From Austropuccinia psidii (lineage: Eukaryota; Basidiomycota; Pucciniomycetes; Pucciniales; Sphaerophragmiaceae), in NCBI GenBank assembly GCA_023105745.1, contig JALGQZ010000013.1, positions 3,941,501 through 4,005,500 of the forward strand: 64,000 bases of DNA, given 5' to 3'. Numbering within the stretch: position 1 is the first letter of the stretch; every line of letters starts with the position of its first letter. Shown in pieces: positions 12,669 through 24,990 of this stretch. The notes below the pieces were generated by a model. That model saw only the letters and a list, made by a program, of their open reading frames with translations, had not been told where the DNA came from and did not search any database. The position numbers and the translations under genes were made by a program.

Positions 12669-14508
12669 TGTGAGCCTTAGAGGTAATTTCATATACCCAA
12701 AAGACCACAAATATAAAAAATAACATATTAATATAAATTAAATAAATTTATTTATATTATTAAAATAAAAATAAAAATATAAATATAAAATTATATTAAA
12801 AATAAAAAATTAATTATAATTTAAAAATAAAAAATACATTAAATTTTGTAAATATAAAATTACACTTATACTTGAAAAAATTAAGTAAAAATGAAACTTT
12901 AACAAAATTGTGAGAAAATAAATAAATTTGGAAAAAAGTTAAATAAAATTTATTATAACTTTTTATCCAATAAATAAACATATAAAATTTATTTCACCAT
13001 TGGATTCCTCATAAAAAATCAGGTGGGGTCACCTCTGAGTGAAATTCTTGTAACTCAACTCTAAATAAGCTTAAATTAAGTTTTTAGTATTTTCAATACA
13101 AAAGTTGAAAATCCTCAAAACTTTAATTTAATTCACACCACATGTGGTGTTAATCATCAATTTTTGTGTTAAAATTGAGGTGTTGTGTTTAGTTTAGAAG
13201 TTATGAGGAATTGAAGTATTTTCAATTGAATTCAATTGAAATGTCAAAATGTGCGCGTGTATTACATAAGTGAACTTTGATTTACATATGAGGTGTCAAT
13301 TATTAATGTATTGTACTGTACAATTGAATTGAATTACATATGTAAATTATAAGTATAATACATGATGAGGAATTAAAGGAAAAATAAATTGGAAAGATTA
13401 AATTTGGGGGGGGGAAAAGGAACTCCAGCTCTAAGGGGGAGCTAGACCCCCAAAATCCTTGCTGACAGGCGTGGGATGTCAAAATTCACGCAAAAGTTCA
13501 TCACTTTTGGCCTGGAATTGAGTTACAGGGTCTGTGGACTCAATTGATGATGAGGTTTTGATACCAACTGGGGTAGTTTTAGCTGTTGCCAAGAGGGTAA
13601 AACTACCCTTAAGATAAAACAATCATAATAAAAACAGTTTTAACTGGTTTCTACGCCTCTGAAACACATTCTGACGTGTTTTGAAGGCTCTAGGCCTGGT
13701 ATTGCTATAGTAATGGCTGATTTAAGGGTCTAAAATGGCTAAAAATGGCTAAAAATGGCTTAAACCAGCCCTTTTTGGTCTAAACCAGGGTTCAATGATG
13801 CCATAATTGGCTTTTCTGTTGTCAGACTGTTTTTCACGACTGACAAGAGTAAATTTTACTTTTGGAGCAAGAGAATTGATGGCTATAAAAGAATGTCTTC
13901 TTTGCCCCACTTTTCTCTTCATGTTAGAATCTTTTCCTTTTATTAATTAGTTTAAAACTGTTAAACCAATCAATCAAAGATTCCAACCACCACTTTTAAA
14001 TCATTTTAATCCTTTTAACCACGTGAAAAAATCATTATAATCATTGTTTGTAACTCTTATAATCATTTTTACCCCTGAACCACCCCAAAAGTGAATTAAA
14101 GCATCTTTCATCACTGTAAACTTTGTCACTTTGTTTCCAAATTCACTCTGGTCACTTTTGGGCGTGTTTTCTCTTTAATATTCTTTTTAAAGACTTTGTT
14201 CTTTAAGTAATTGCTTGCAGTTCTTTGCTCAATTAATTCCAATTGAAATTGCTCTTGAAGAAATTTCTTTTGTAGCCTTAAAATATCTCTTGTAGAGTAT
14301 TTTTTGGATAAATTTTTATTGTTGGTAAAACAATAAATTTTTATAATATTATTGTTTTATACTAATAAAGTTATAAACAATAAAATTGGCGTGTTTTCTC
14401 TTAAAAATAATATTTCATACTATTTTTAATTGATTTTTACCTTATACAAATTTTGAGGACAGGAAAAGTACTTGATTTTTAATCAAAGTTTCATATCCAC
14501 ACCTTACA
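12669..14508 (+). mobile_element. Solo LTR, family 2, inserted in element A protease
   Basis: It begins TGTGAGCCTTAGAGG and ends ACCTTACA, and is flanked by the direct repeat GTGCT (12664-12668 and 14509-14513). The join falls within the protease region, right beside the codons for the active-site motif. A TATAAAAG at about 13884 suggests the LTR reads on the plus strand. There is no internal coding domain, so this is a solo LTR left by recombination. A second, truncated copy starts at 21818. Confidence 0.88.
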
Positions 14509-16255
14509 GTGCTCCACTCTCAATGATCAATGGATGTTGAGCATTGTCAATATAAACAGTCATTTTTGTGGCTGTTCAATGTATGTATGCCATTCCTTTG
14601 GTTGGTGTAACCAGCAATGTTTGTGCATCTTGTGTGTGTTTGCACAAGTTATTGTAGGCAGTAGCTTGTGGCATGCCTGCTTCCAACTGTATGTCTTGGA
14701 TTTCTAGTGGGGTTTCCTCTTGGTATTCCACTAGGAATTCTTCTCTTGGGTCTTGGTTATCATCATATTTTTCTCTGATGGCATCACCCATAGAGTCTAA
14801 TTCAGAATCCTCTGTTGGGGATTCCTCCTCTGGGACTCTCTCAATGGCACATACTTTTTTCTTTGCCTTTGGAAATTTGTTGGAATAGTGGTCTTTTGGA
14901 CCACAGTTCTGACAAGAATTTTTCTTCTTTGCCACTTCTGCCACCCTTTTTATGGGTTTGTCTTTAAACTCCACCCTGAAAGGTTGTTTCTCTTTGAAGC
15001 CACTGCTTTTATATGGGGTGTATTTCCCTATATTAGTTCTTTTCCTTACATCTTGTAAGGTATTTTCAATGTAATATAGAGTGCAATTGTGGTTGCATAT
15101 GCATTTCACTGCATACTCTAATTCTCCTGCAATTTGTGTCAGGAGTTGGTGATTCCTCATCTGAATGTTCATTTGAGGATCATGGCTTTAAGTCTGTTAG
15201 ACGGCCTGAGAAACCACTCATATGGATCTTTGTTCACAGAGTATTTGTCATTTTCAAATGACATGGTCTTTTGCCATATCCAAGTACTATTGCTGAAATT
15301 TTGGATGATTTGACTCTTCCCCCATGGCCAGTTTCTTTTGCCATGGATTTCCTTCATTTCTGTGTACCATATACTAGAATGTCCTTCAAATGCTGTTTTA
15401 AGTCTAGCAGTAATCCAGTAGTCTGGTATGCTTGGTACATCAATGAAGAGTCTATCAATATAACCAATGAGCTCCATATGATCATATTCTCCTGTACCCG
15501 AGAATTTGGGCCAGCTTGAGGCCTCAGAAAGCTGTTTCAAGGCTTTCTTCTCTGAATAAGATATACTATCTCCATCCTGGTATTGTGATGGAGATTTTGC
15601 CTTATTCATCAACCTGGAACCTGGTTTGATGTCATCTTGGTGATATGGATTATCCATAGCATGGCCTTGTGATTGGGGCTTCATGCTATGGTAGACATTA
15701 AACAATTTGTTTATGTCTTCATCCAGACAATCCCTGTCCCCTTTTCTGTGGTGTTGTTCTTCAAAGACTGGATTCAATCTTTTGTTGGTTTCTTCAGAGG
15801 TTTTTCGCAATTAAGCATGTCCTTCTTGAAGGTTTTTAACAATTCGTCCATGGAGGCTGTCAATATCTGCCTCCTCTCATGCCTTGCTTCAAGTTCTGAA
15901 AACGGTTTTTGAGTTTGCTCAGCATATTGGGACATTTGTAACCACAGTGCATCACTGTTAAGGTTACTCTCAGGTGTGACAACATTGTGTTCAATCTGAG
16001 TGGGGGTAATATTTCTATTGAGGGGACTACTTATTCTAGAGTTATGTACAATTACTTCTGGTTCTTGTGCACTTCTTTCACCAAATACAAAAGCTTCTGG
16101 ATCATTGGGCTTGACTCTCTCTTCCTCTGGCTGAAGGTGGTCTTGTTTTAGCCCTTGTATCCTTGTCTTCTCCTGGAAACTTCCTGGGTGTATGAAGAAT
16201 GGTGACTCTTGGCCACTGATCTGTTGGTTTCTGAATGGTGTGAAGCCACTGGAGA
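14509..16255 (-). pseudogene. gag: Element A gag C-terminal half and start of protease (remnant)
   Basis: The two main minus-strand ORFs are 15810-15169, with the capsid-like core containing LFIDVPSIPDYWITARLKTA, and 15172-14576, with the nucleocapsid. An indel at about 15170 puts them in different frames. The zinc knuckle reads CQNCGPKDHYSNKF, so the fourth ligand is Phe instead of Cys. The protease motif next to the solo LTR reads IIESG where element B has IIDSG, so the catalytic Asp is lost. Order and sequence match element B throughout. Confidence 0.9.
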
Positions 16256-17699
16256 TGTCAGATTGAGTTTATGATAAAGATGTATAATAGTGTTTACAAG
16301 CTTTAACTATGACTGTGACATGATAAAAATGGTTTATAAAGATTTGGGATGATAGTAATAATGATGATAATGGATTTAATGTAAAATAAAAGGGCTTTAC
16401 TATACTAGTATAGTGGTGGTGAGCGCTATTGAAAGCCCTGGATGCAGCTTTACCTGTTGGATTACAATAATAAACACTACAATACTTCTAAATTAGGAGT
16501 ATACCTGATTATTTTCCAGGAGTATAAATGTTTTGAACAGTTGTACTATGTAGGAATTCAAGAGCTGGATGAGGAAAGCAATTCTGGCTGTGAAAAGCCT
16601 GCTTTTTATCCTGAAATGGGGTGGAAAGGTTGCTAGACCTTTCCACGTAGAGGAAGTGAAGTTTTTTTCACTTTGAGACAGGTTTGTGGTTTGAAAAGAC
16701 CTGTATTAAGCTGTATTGGGCTCAGATGTGGTTTTGAAACCATATCTGGGCAGTTTTCACCAATACAGGGTGAACATTTTCATCTTGGGACCTCACAGCC
16801 TGATTCTGACATGTATGACGCATAGAATGCTGTACAGAAACTGTATGGGACCCCAGTATTGACTGAAATATGAGTTATTGAAGTAAAAACAAGCTTTTTC
16901 ATCTATTTGACACCTCATATTCATGATTATGGGACATTATCCCATGGTAAGGCTGCATATGACAGCAGGTGGGAATCTGACTTTAAAACAGCCATACCTT
17001 TGTCAATTCTTGTGATATCAACCTCATAATTGGTTCAGTGTGTAGCCCTGTATGTGCTATACACAATGGTACCTCATTTGATATGGGTATCATTAAATAT
17101 GGCAAAGTTATCCCATGTACAAGATTTTGTACATTTGTGTGGTTTGGGTAAAAAGCTGTATTGGGATTATTTGCCCCATAACCTTTGTTCTAGCTGAGAT
17201 ATGGGGAAATGCATGGAATAATCAGATAGCCCTGATTGTGCTCCTTCCAAAAAGACCCCACTTTAGGTATCTCATGCCAAAACTGCAAAAGTTAGATGAG
17301 AGGTGAATGTTTTGTTCACCCTTATTTGGCCCCAATTTGGCAATAACTCAAGTAATACTGGTGCTAGCTCAGTTTGGCTAGTACCATTGGATAGCCCTGG
17401 CTTAGAGATTCATTTTGAATACCCATTTCATGGGGTTAAGCCTCTCCTCTGGATTTTAGATCAGAGGTGAAAATTAAGGTTTATGCTCAGCGACAACTTT
17501 GAGCAGGAATAACTTTGTTATTCTTTGTCCTATGGTGATGGGACTTATATATTCAAAATAGGGTGAGTTTCCTATTTCTTTTGATACCTTTTGAGCTAAT
17601 TTGCTCAGCTCCATGTTTTGATGGTATCTTGGCTATACCATTGGTTTATGGTATTTTGGCTGTCATGCTTGTGCTCTGGTTTGGAATCACAGGCTGACA
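16256..17699 (-). mobile_element. Solo LTR, family 1, inserted in element A gag
   Basis: This full-length family-1 LTR has TGTCAG/CTGACA-type ends and is flanked by GGAGA on both sides (16251-16255 and 17700-17704). Joining the flanks restores the continuous gag sequence seen in element B (at about 33985). It has no internal domain, so it is the product of insertion followed by LTR-LTR recombination. Confidence 0.93.
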
Positions 17700-18221
17700 G
17701 GAGAGCTTATTTGGCTTGCTCCTTGTGAGCCTGAAGGAATATGAGTATTACCTGTCTGGGTCAGCTGTTCTCCTATAGCTTGGATAGTGGCTTGATTCTC
17801 TCTTATCTTGTTTGCCCTCACCTCCAGGAGTCTGAACTGCCTGGTGGGATTCCAACCTTTGGTGATTACCATAAGGTCCTTGAAGTCTATCTCTTTGAGA
17901 AAAATCTTCTGGCAACTTGCTCCAAGTTCTGCCCAGTGGGATGCCAAGTTGAACCTCTTGTTGACCATGCTCCATTGAAAGAAATCTTTGAGGAGCTGGT
18001 GGAGCTGAAGAACGTGATCCATATCTTTCCAGTCCGCTGCTTTGAGGTTCCTGTTGTATTGTAAAGTTAATGAAAAGGTGGGTAGGATTTCCCTCAGTGT
18101 CTTGCCATTGAACACTGTGTCCAAGGTGTCCTCTTCCAGGTCTTCTGATTCTAGACAAGCCTTCTGTGTCCTCTGGTTGGTTCCTTTGGAATCCAAGGTT
18201 TCTGAGGTGTACAGGTGACAT
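17700..18221 (-). pseudogene. gag: Element A gag N-terminal part
   Basis: The minus-strand ATG at 18221 lies one base after the ORF0 stop (TGATATG). The frame starts MSPVHLRNLGFQRNQPED and stays open to about 17748. By hand count it matches about 72% of residues of the same stretch in element B. It is cut by the solo LTR at 16256-17699. The same DNA is open in a second frame (ORF X), described separately. Confidence 0.85.
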
Positions 18222-18235
18222 ATCAGTGTTTGCAA
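17700..18235 (-). CDS. Element A overlapping frame X (partial)
   Basis: A second frame over the gag start is open for about 180 codons and contains DWKDMDHVLQLHQLL and KELGWNP-like segments (VITKGWNPTRQFRLLE). It matches element B frame X at about 76% by hand count, slightly better than the gag frame itself. There is no ATG at its start; the frame opens inside the end of ORF0. It is truncated by the solo LTR. Function is unknown. Confidence 0.5.
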
Positions 18236-18569
18236 GAAGTCAAAAACTTAATGTTCTTAGGGTATTTAACTTTGACTGTGCCTTGTACAAATTTGTTGTC
18301 TTCTGATTTTGGCAATTTACCTTTAGAGATTACAACTGGGTTAATTATGGGAATCCTCCCTGTACAAGTGGTTAAGGTTGGTTTGCCTTGTATTGAAGCA
18401 GAGTTCTGTGGTTTTCTATTCCTCTGAGTGGCAATAGGTGTCCACTTCTTTGCCGTAATCAGGCCTTCACTGTGACACTTTACCTTGTCCTTGCTGCCCT
18501 TTGGTTCCGAGGGTGTCACTGATTTGTTGGCCTGTGATTGGGTCTCAAGTGGTATGTAGTTTTCTTCCA
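18223..18569 (-). CDS. Element A ORF0 (small leader protein)
   Basis: The frame runs EENYIPLETQSQ... to ...FLTSCKH and is colinear with ORF0 of element B, still intact in this otherwise decayed copy. No genomic ATG starts it. The first codon appears to be made by joining A(19146) to TG(18569-18568) through the leader intron. The protein is about 115 residues, polar and basic, with many Lys, Thr, Ser and Pro. No domain is recognised. Confidence 0.55.
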
Positions 18570-19145
18570 CTGAATCAAACAGGAAAAGTGGGCTTAATGT
18601 CAGTTCAGACTTCTTAAAATGCTATTTGCACATCTAAAATGGCCTCAGGGCTTGTATATTACTCCAATATGCCCTTGTATAATGAGAGTGTAATTGAATT
18701 AACAATTTCATGTCAGAAATACAGCTTACAGATATCTGGTACACTCCTTGTATGCTAGTATCTCACAAAACAACTTGTAATTAGCAAGTATAATCTGATA
18801 AAAGCAGTATGTAAGAGGGTAATTGAATCAACAAGAAACCCAAACACACCTCACCTGTTGGTTTTACAGTATGAGGTGTCCCTATATTAATTCAAAAAAA
18901 GGACTTTTATTAATGGAAAAAAGTTTTTTTATATGTAAAACACGCCAAAACAAGGGTTGTTGTGGTGATTAAATTATAATCAACCATACCACAATTTTAT
19001 TTGAAGATAAATAATAGTGGTATATGAAATATAACACTGTGAATATATATATATAAGATATATATTATATATATTTTTATTAAAAATTATGCCTAAAAAG
19101 ATAAAACAATTTTTCAGAATAGAGAAAATAAGAGAAAAAACTCAC
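18570..19145 (-). other. Element A leader intron
   Basis: On the minus strand it starts GTGAGT (19145) and ends in a pyrimidine-rich CTGTTTGATTCAG (18570). Splicing would create AATGGAAGAAAAC, giving the ORF0 start. The same donor and acceptor occur in element B. Confidence 0.5.
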
Positions 19146-19188
19146 TTATAAGGTCCAAGAAGTTAAAACCAGGGCCAGGCCCTAAAAA

Positions 19189-20570
19189 TGTCAGGCTGAG
19201 TCTATTATAAAGATGTAATAAGTCTATTTGCAACTGTCACTATGACTGTGACATGGATAAAATTATTTAAAAAAGGGGTTTACTAATGAGAACTAGTGGT
19301 GGTGAGTGCTATTGAAAGCCCTGGCTGCAGCTTTACCTGTTGGGTTACAATGAAAAAGACTACAATACTAAGATTTATAGTATAGCTTGTTTATTTTCCA
19401 GAAGTATAACTGTTTTTGACAGTTTTACTACATAGAAATTCAAGTGCAGGATGGGGATTCCTTTTCTGGCAGTGAAAAGGCCTCCTCTTATGCTGAAATG
19501 GGGTGAAAAGGCTGCTAGACATTTTCATGTAGAGGAAGTGAAGATTTTCCACTCTCAAGGACAGGCTTGTGGTTTGAAAAAGGTCTGTATAGCCTGTATT
19601 GGGCTCAGATGTGGTTTTAAAGCCACATCTGGGAAGTCTTCACCAATACAGCGTAAAAATATTCATCTGCAAACCACACAGCCTGATTCTGACATGTATG
19701 ATGCATAGAATGCTGTACAAAACCTTTATGGGACCCCAGTATTGAATGAAATTTGAGTTATTGAAGGAAAATCAAGATTCCTTGTTAGTTTAACACCTCT
19801 AATAATGCTTATGGGATATTATCCCACAATAAGGATGTATTGGCTAAACTGTGGGATTTTGACTTTAAGACAGCCATACCTTTGTCAGTTTTTGGAATAT
19901 CAACCTCAAAATTGGTTCGGTGTGTAGCCCTGTATGTGCTTAACACAATGGTTCCTAATTTTGATATGGTTATCTTTAAATATGGCAAAGCTATGCCATA
20001 CACAAGAATTTTGTACATATATGTGTTTTAGGCAAAAATCTGTATTCTGCTTGTTTTCCTTATAGCTTTTGTTCCAGATGGGATATGGGGGAATGAATAG
20101 CACCATCAGATAGCCCTGATTGGGCTCTTTCCAAAAAGGCCCCACTTTAGGTATCTCACACTAAAAATATAGAAGTTAGATGATAGGTGAATATTTTATT
20201 CACCTTTATTTGGCCTGAATTTGGCCATAACTTCTATAATACTGGTGCTAGCTCAGTTTGGCTAGTACCATTGGATAGCCCTGACTTAGAGATCCATTTT
20301 GAATACCCATTTGATGGGGTTAAGCCTCTTAATCTGTATTTCAGATGAGAGGTGAAAATTAAGGTTTATGCTTAGCAACAGCTTTGAGCAGGAATAACTT
20401 TGTTATTCTTTGTCCTATGATAATTGGAAAGGGGTAAGATTCCTCTTTCTTTTGATACCTTTTGAGCTGATTTGGCTCAGCTCCATGTTTTGGTGGTATC
20501 TTGGCTATACCATTGATTTATGGTATTTGGCTGTCAAGCTTGCACTCTGGTCGTGAGTCACAGGCTGACA
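19189..20570 (-). repeat. Element A 5' LTR (family 1)
   Basis: In the minus orientation it starts TGTCAGCCTGTGACTC at 20570 and ends CAGCCTGACA at 19189, followed by TTTTTAGGGCCTGGCC, the presumed primer-binding region. The 1382-bp length is shorter than in element B through small deletions. Confidence 0.92.
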
Positions 20571-21344
20571 AATATCTTGGGAAATATTTTAAAAGTAAAT
20601 TTAAGAAAAATATTTCTTTCATATTTAGAAATGAATTTTCCTCTGAGATGTCCAAAACGGTTTGTTTCATAAATATTTAACATGTGGTTTTGAAGATTAA
20701 TTGAGTGGAGGATGAAGAATCATCATTTAAGAAAAGGGAGTGAAATGATCCAATAATATATCTTTCATGAAAAAAAGTTTGCCTTTAATTTTGTGACAAT
20801 CTCCATTCAAATGTAATTTATCAATTTTTATAAGAGAATACATTGGATTTTGAAACTCAATTTGAAATAATTATAGAAATGAAGCTTAAAGGGTTAGTTT
20901 TTTTTTAAAAATTTTGGCAATTATGCTCAACAAAAAAAGGATATCTCCTTGTGTTTGAAATGAGAATATCTTGTATTAAATAACATCTAGTAATATAAAC
21001 AATGATTTCATAATTACAACTTCATCTATTGTAAACGAAAAAAGGATTTCATCAGTAGAATCCCAAACTTTCATGTACTTTTGTGGATTGCAAGATTTCC
21101 TCAAATATTTTCTTGAGCTATTATATTAAGAATTTGAGATGTATTCAAGAATTTTGCATTCATTAAGGTAGGTATCTTGAAAAGAATTTCATGTCTTTCA
21201 GAATTGGGTAGAAAATTGAGTATTTTTAACAATAAGAAATATTTTTTTGAAGGTTCCTCACAAAATCTTTCTTCAGAAATTTCATATTTGAATGAGAAAA
21301 GGAAAAGGAGTCTGGCTTTTTGGTGAGTTAAAGACTCCTTTTCT
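20571..21344. other. AT-rich DNA, nothing recognised
   Basis: After the AATAT target repeat there is AT-rich sequence with no ORF or repeat that I can name. Confidence 0.5.
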
Positions 21345-21817
21345 CTTTTTCAGGGGTGATGAAATGTGGTTTACCTCTGTACACAACCACAGAGTAAAGT
21401 TATCAACTAATGTGGGCTGGCCTGTGGTCCCACACACTAAATACAGACTTTTATTGGGTGGAAATTTGGTTTTGGAACCACAAGTTATCTTTTTTACCTA
21501 ATACAGGATGAAGTTTCTCAGAAATAGAGTTTACACGTATGTTCCAGTGGTTCTGAAGCATACTTTTGACTCCTATTGGACATACTATTAGTGATTAAAG
21601 AATAAAAAGGATTAAATTTAATTGATGAGGTGTAAATTCAGCTATATGGACAGCTGTCCCACAATAAGATCCCATACTTGCTGGTGTGGGATTGACCTCC
21701 TAAAGGCTAGAAGATTTGCTCTGTTTTTAAGATTAAGAGCTGAAAAGTGGTAAATTTCACAGCCCTTGATGATATATAAACAATGGTTACTCATTTGGTA
21801 TACCTAGAATTACATAT
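21345..21817 (-). repeat. Old diverged LTR fragment related to family 1
   Basis: Blocks occur in the same order as in family-1 LTRs: an accCACA stretch, then TAATACAGG.TGAA, then GATGAGGTGTaaAtt, then a CCCA-TAAG block followed by TGTGGGATT, then CAATGGTTACTCATTTGGTAT. Divergence is high. It ends abruptly where the family-2 LTR starts at 21818. Confidence 0.5.
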
Positions 21818-24800
21818 TGTGAGCCTTAGAGGTATTTTCATGTATGCGAAAGACCGCAAATAATAAAATTAAGTAATAATTAAAAATGAATAAATTTATT
21901 TTTTTAAAAAAAAAACAAAATATAAATATAAGATTTAAATACAAAAATAAAATTTTAATCATAATTTAACATTAAAATTACATTAGAATTTAAGAATGCA
22001 AAAATATATTTTTACTTAAAAAAATTAAGCAAAAATAAATTTTTAACAAAAATATTAAAATTTTGATATTTTTTGAGAGAAGTGAATGGAAATTCATATA
22101 GCCTCTCTTTTGCAATAAATAAACTTATGGAAATTATTTCACCATTGGAGTCCTCATAAAATTTCTGGTGGGGTCACCTCTGAGTGAAAATTTGGTAGCT
22201 CAACTCTAAATAAGCTCAAATTAAGTTTTTAGTATTTTCTGCATGAAAATCTATAAATAATAAAAAAATTGATTCAATTAAAAACAAATGTTTTGCTAAA
22301 CATCAATTTTTGTGGTAAAATTGATTCAATTAACAACAAATGTTTTGTTAAACATCAATTTTTGTGTTAAAATTAAGGTGTGGTATGTAGACTAGAAATT
22401 ATGAGGCACTGAAGTATTTTCAATTGAATTGTCAAAATGTGTGCATATATTACATAAGTGAGCTTGGACTAACATATGTGGAATCAATAATTACAGTTTT
22501 GTAATTTAAATTTTGAATTGAATTACATATGTAAGCTTCTTGTATAATACATGATGAGGAATTAAAGAAAACATAAATTGTAAAGCTTAATTTTTAGGGG
22601 GAAAAGCAATCTTGGCTCCAACGGTTCCAGAAACCTCCAAACTCCTTGCTGACAGGAATGAGATTCCAAACTTCACCCACACATTCCTAAATTTTGGCCT
22701 GGAACTGAGTCACAGGGTCTGTGACTGAATTGATGATGAGGCTTTGATACCAACCAGGGAAGTTTTAACTGATTCCAAGAGGGTGTCACAGGGGCTCCTA
22801 TGGAAGCAAGAGTGGCCTGGCACTCAGGAATCAAGAGCTCACTTGGAGGGCTCCAAAGAATAAATAAATAAATAAAATATATTTCTTTAAGGAAGAATAA
22901 AGGTGAAGACAAGTATGCCAAAAGAATAAAAGAAAAGGAAGCCAATGGCCAGGATAATAAGAAAGCCAAAGGCAAAGAGCCAACCAAATGAATACTCAAT
23001 TCACTGTTTCAACCTGCAAGAAAGAACAATGGAGTTAATAAAGGATATGAGCACCAATATCCACTGACAGGCAAAGAAGAAAGGTGCAAATGACTGACTT
23101 AAGATTATCAGTATTAACTTTAATAAGGTAAAAGAAAATAAGGATAAAAATAAATCCGATATATTACTTAACTGGGGAAAAAGTCCCAAGGTGATGAAAG
23201 GTGGCCAGTATATGTGAAAAGCTGAAAGGCTGATCCTGGAAGGTGATTCACCCGCTGTATTGTCTGAATTGGGCCAATACAGTTGTGGAAAGCTTGATAT
23301 TGAACTGTGGGACTGAATTGGTCCAATTGGGCCAAGGCCATACAGAATGCTTGATTACTACCTGTATGGACGAATTGAGTTGTCCAAGGTATTCTGAGTA
23401 CTTGATGCCTTGAAAATGATTAAAATGATTTATTACCTCTGAGAATCTCCCTTAGAATGGTCCTGATGAGAATTGAAAAACCAACTCCTGCAGGGCCAGG
23501 TGGTTGGGGTCCTTGAATGGTCTTCTGGTAGCCGCCAAGGAATTGCCAGACTGAATAGGTGAATGGTCCTCCTTAAAGATTGGTTATGGGTTTGGGACTT
23601 GATTTGGAATCAAGTAATTGGGTCCTTAAAGCGTCACTATTGGATTGCTGAGAGAAAATGGTGCATAGTGGTATATTATACCATATATGCACCACTCCTG
23701 GTCCTTGAGTACGGAGTGCATTGAAGAAAGGGAGGTCTTCCCCTAAACTGGAGGGGAATCCTTTCTTTAAGCTGAGCTTGTGGCCCCTGGTGGTTTACAG
23801 AGTCCATGAACTGATTTATGGCCAATTTGGGTCCTAAGGTGGTTTTTGGCCATTTTGGGTTGATTGGGTTTTGGGGCCGAAACTGGCTCAGGTGGGCCCA
23901 CTTGTGGTTTGGGGGCTGATTAACTGCCTTCTTTTCCCCTTTTTGCCTCATTGAAATTGGGTCAAAAGGGGTCTAATAGCCCCATGGACCGTGGGCCTTG
24001 TATTATGGCCCATGGGCTGTAGAGACTGTGGGGGGTGTAAATGGCCCAAAAAGGCCATTTAGGCCAAAAGCCCGCCAATATAAAGGGTTGGGGTAAGGGC
24101 CCTGGTGGTGGCTAGAGGGGCCATAGGCACCTGAAAGACCGCAAGGACCCCCAGGCCCAAAAACAAGGATAATGGCCTGGGGGTTAGTGAGGTGGAGAAT
24201 TGGCCAATGAGGCCAATGAAGGCAGGATATGGCCAGTGGAAGGGTGGTATGGCCAAGAGGCCATAGAGAACCAAAAGGGTACAATTGGCCATAAACATAT
24301 TATATGGCCAATTGACCAAAACTTGGGTTCAGGTTAGAATTGCCACAATACCCATTGAGGGGGGTGATTATTTGTGGTTGTGACAGAGGGTAAAAGTACC
24401 CTTAAGCTACCACGACCTTAGGAAAACTGGTTTTAACTAGCTTTGAGGTCTATTGAACACATTATGAAATGCTTTGAAGGCTTTAAACCAAGTATTATTA
24501 TTGAAATGGCTTATTTAAGGGACCAAAATGGGTAAAACCAGCCCTTTTGGTCTAAACCAGGATTAAATGATGCCATAATTGACTTTTCTGTTATCAATGT
24601 TTTTCTCACAAATGATGAGAGTAAATTCTCCTTTTGGAATAAGAAAATTGGTGGCTTTAAAAGAATATACTCTTTTCCCCACTTTTCTCTTCATGGTAGA
24701 ATCTTTTCCTTTTATAATTAGTTGAAACACTGTTAAAAAAATCAATAAAATATTTCAATTTTTTTTTCAAATGATATTCAACCTTTTACCCATGTTAAGA

Positions 24801-24861
24801 GATCATTATAATCATTTTTTGTGATTGTTATAATCATCTGTACTCTTGAAACACCCCAAAA
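21818..24861 (+). mobile_element. Truncated family-2 LTR copy, interrupted by a solo LTR
   Basis: It starts TGTGAGCCTTAGAGG like the copy at 12669 and follows it through the CCTTGCTGACAGG block. It is interrupted at 22784-24385 and resumes with GAGGGTAAAAGTACCC. It stops matching at ACACCCCAAAA near 24861, where a TGA-starting repeat begins. The 3' third of the LTR is missing. Confidence 0.75.
22784..24385. mobile_element. Solo LTR, a third family, nested in the family-2 LTR
   Basis: It starts TGTCACAGGGGCTCC and ends GTGGTTGTGACA, so the tips form the inverted repeat TGTCAC/GTGACA. GAGGG flanks it on both sides (22779-22783 and 24386-24390). Removing it restores the family-2 sequence. The right half is full of GGCC- and CCATTT-type blocks and has no coding domain; ORFs in 23676-24319 are composition artefacts. 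Confidence 0.85.
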
Positions 24862-24990
24862 CACCATGAAAAAAGTCAACCCCTGAGGGCAGGGGCTGCA
24901 GGTTCAACCCAGCTCCCAACCTGTAAGGCATTCTGATCAGAAAATAAATTCAACATGGGTTCAGCCCTGACCTTTTTAGAAAATACTCAG
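24862..24990 (+). repeat. Hairpin-start repeat (copy 2)
   Basis: CACCATGAAAAAAG is followed by CCCCTG-aggg-CAGGGG. The stem differs from the copies at 4180 and 30803, but pairing is kept. A GGTTCAACCC sequence follows at about 24902. Confidence 0.4.

Larger units (their letters stand above)
7695..20570 (-). mobile_element. Element A: decayed Ty3/Gypsy chromovirus (family 1)
   Basis: This is a complete but inactive LTR retrotransposon on the minus strand. It is bounded by family-1 LTRs at 7695-9102 (3') and 19189-20570 (5'), which carry TGTCAG/CTGACA ends, and flanked by the 5-bp target duplication AATAT (7690-7694 and 20571-20575). The inside is colinear with element B: leader intron, ORF0, gag, protease, RT, RNase H, integrase. 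Two solo LTRs inserted later, one in gag and one at the protease active site. Many stops and frameshifts break the coding region. The LTRs differ in length (1408 and 1382 bp), so it is older than B or C. Confidence 0.92.

Noticed and set aside
23676..24319. Pro/Gly-rich ORFs on the minus strand
   Set aside because: They arise from GGCC-rich repeats of the solo LTR.
24895..24925. tRNA-like B-box (GGTTCAACCC)
   Set aside because: No A-box at a proper distance, no cloverleaf, and the match is not kept in the other repeat copies. A SINE origin is not supported.
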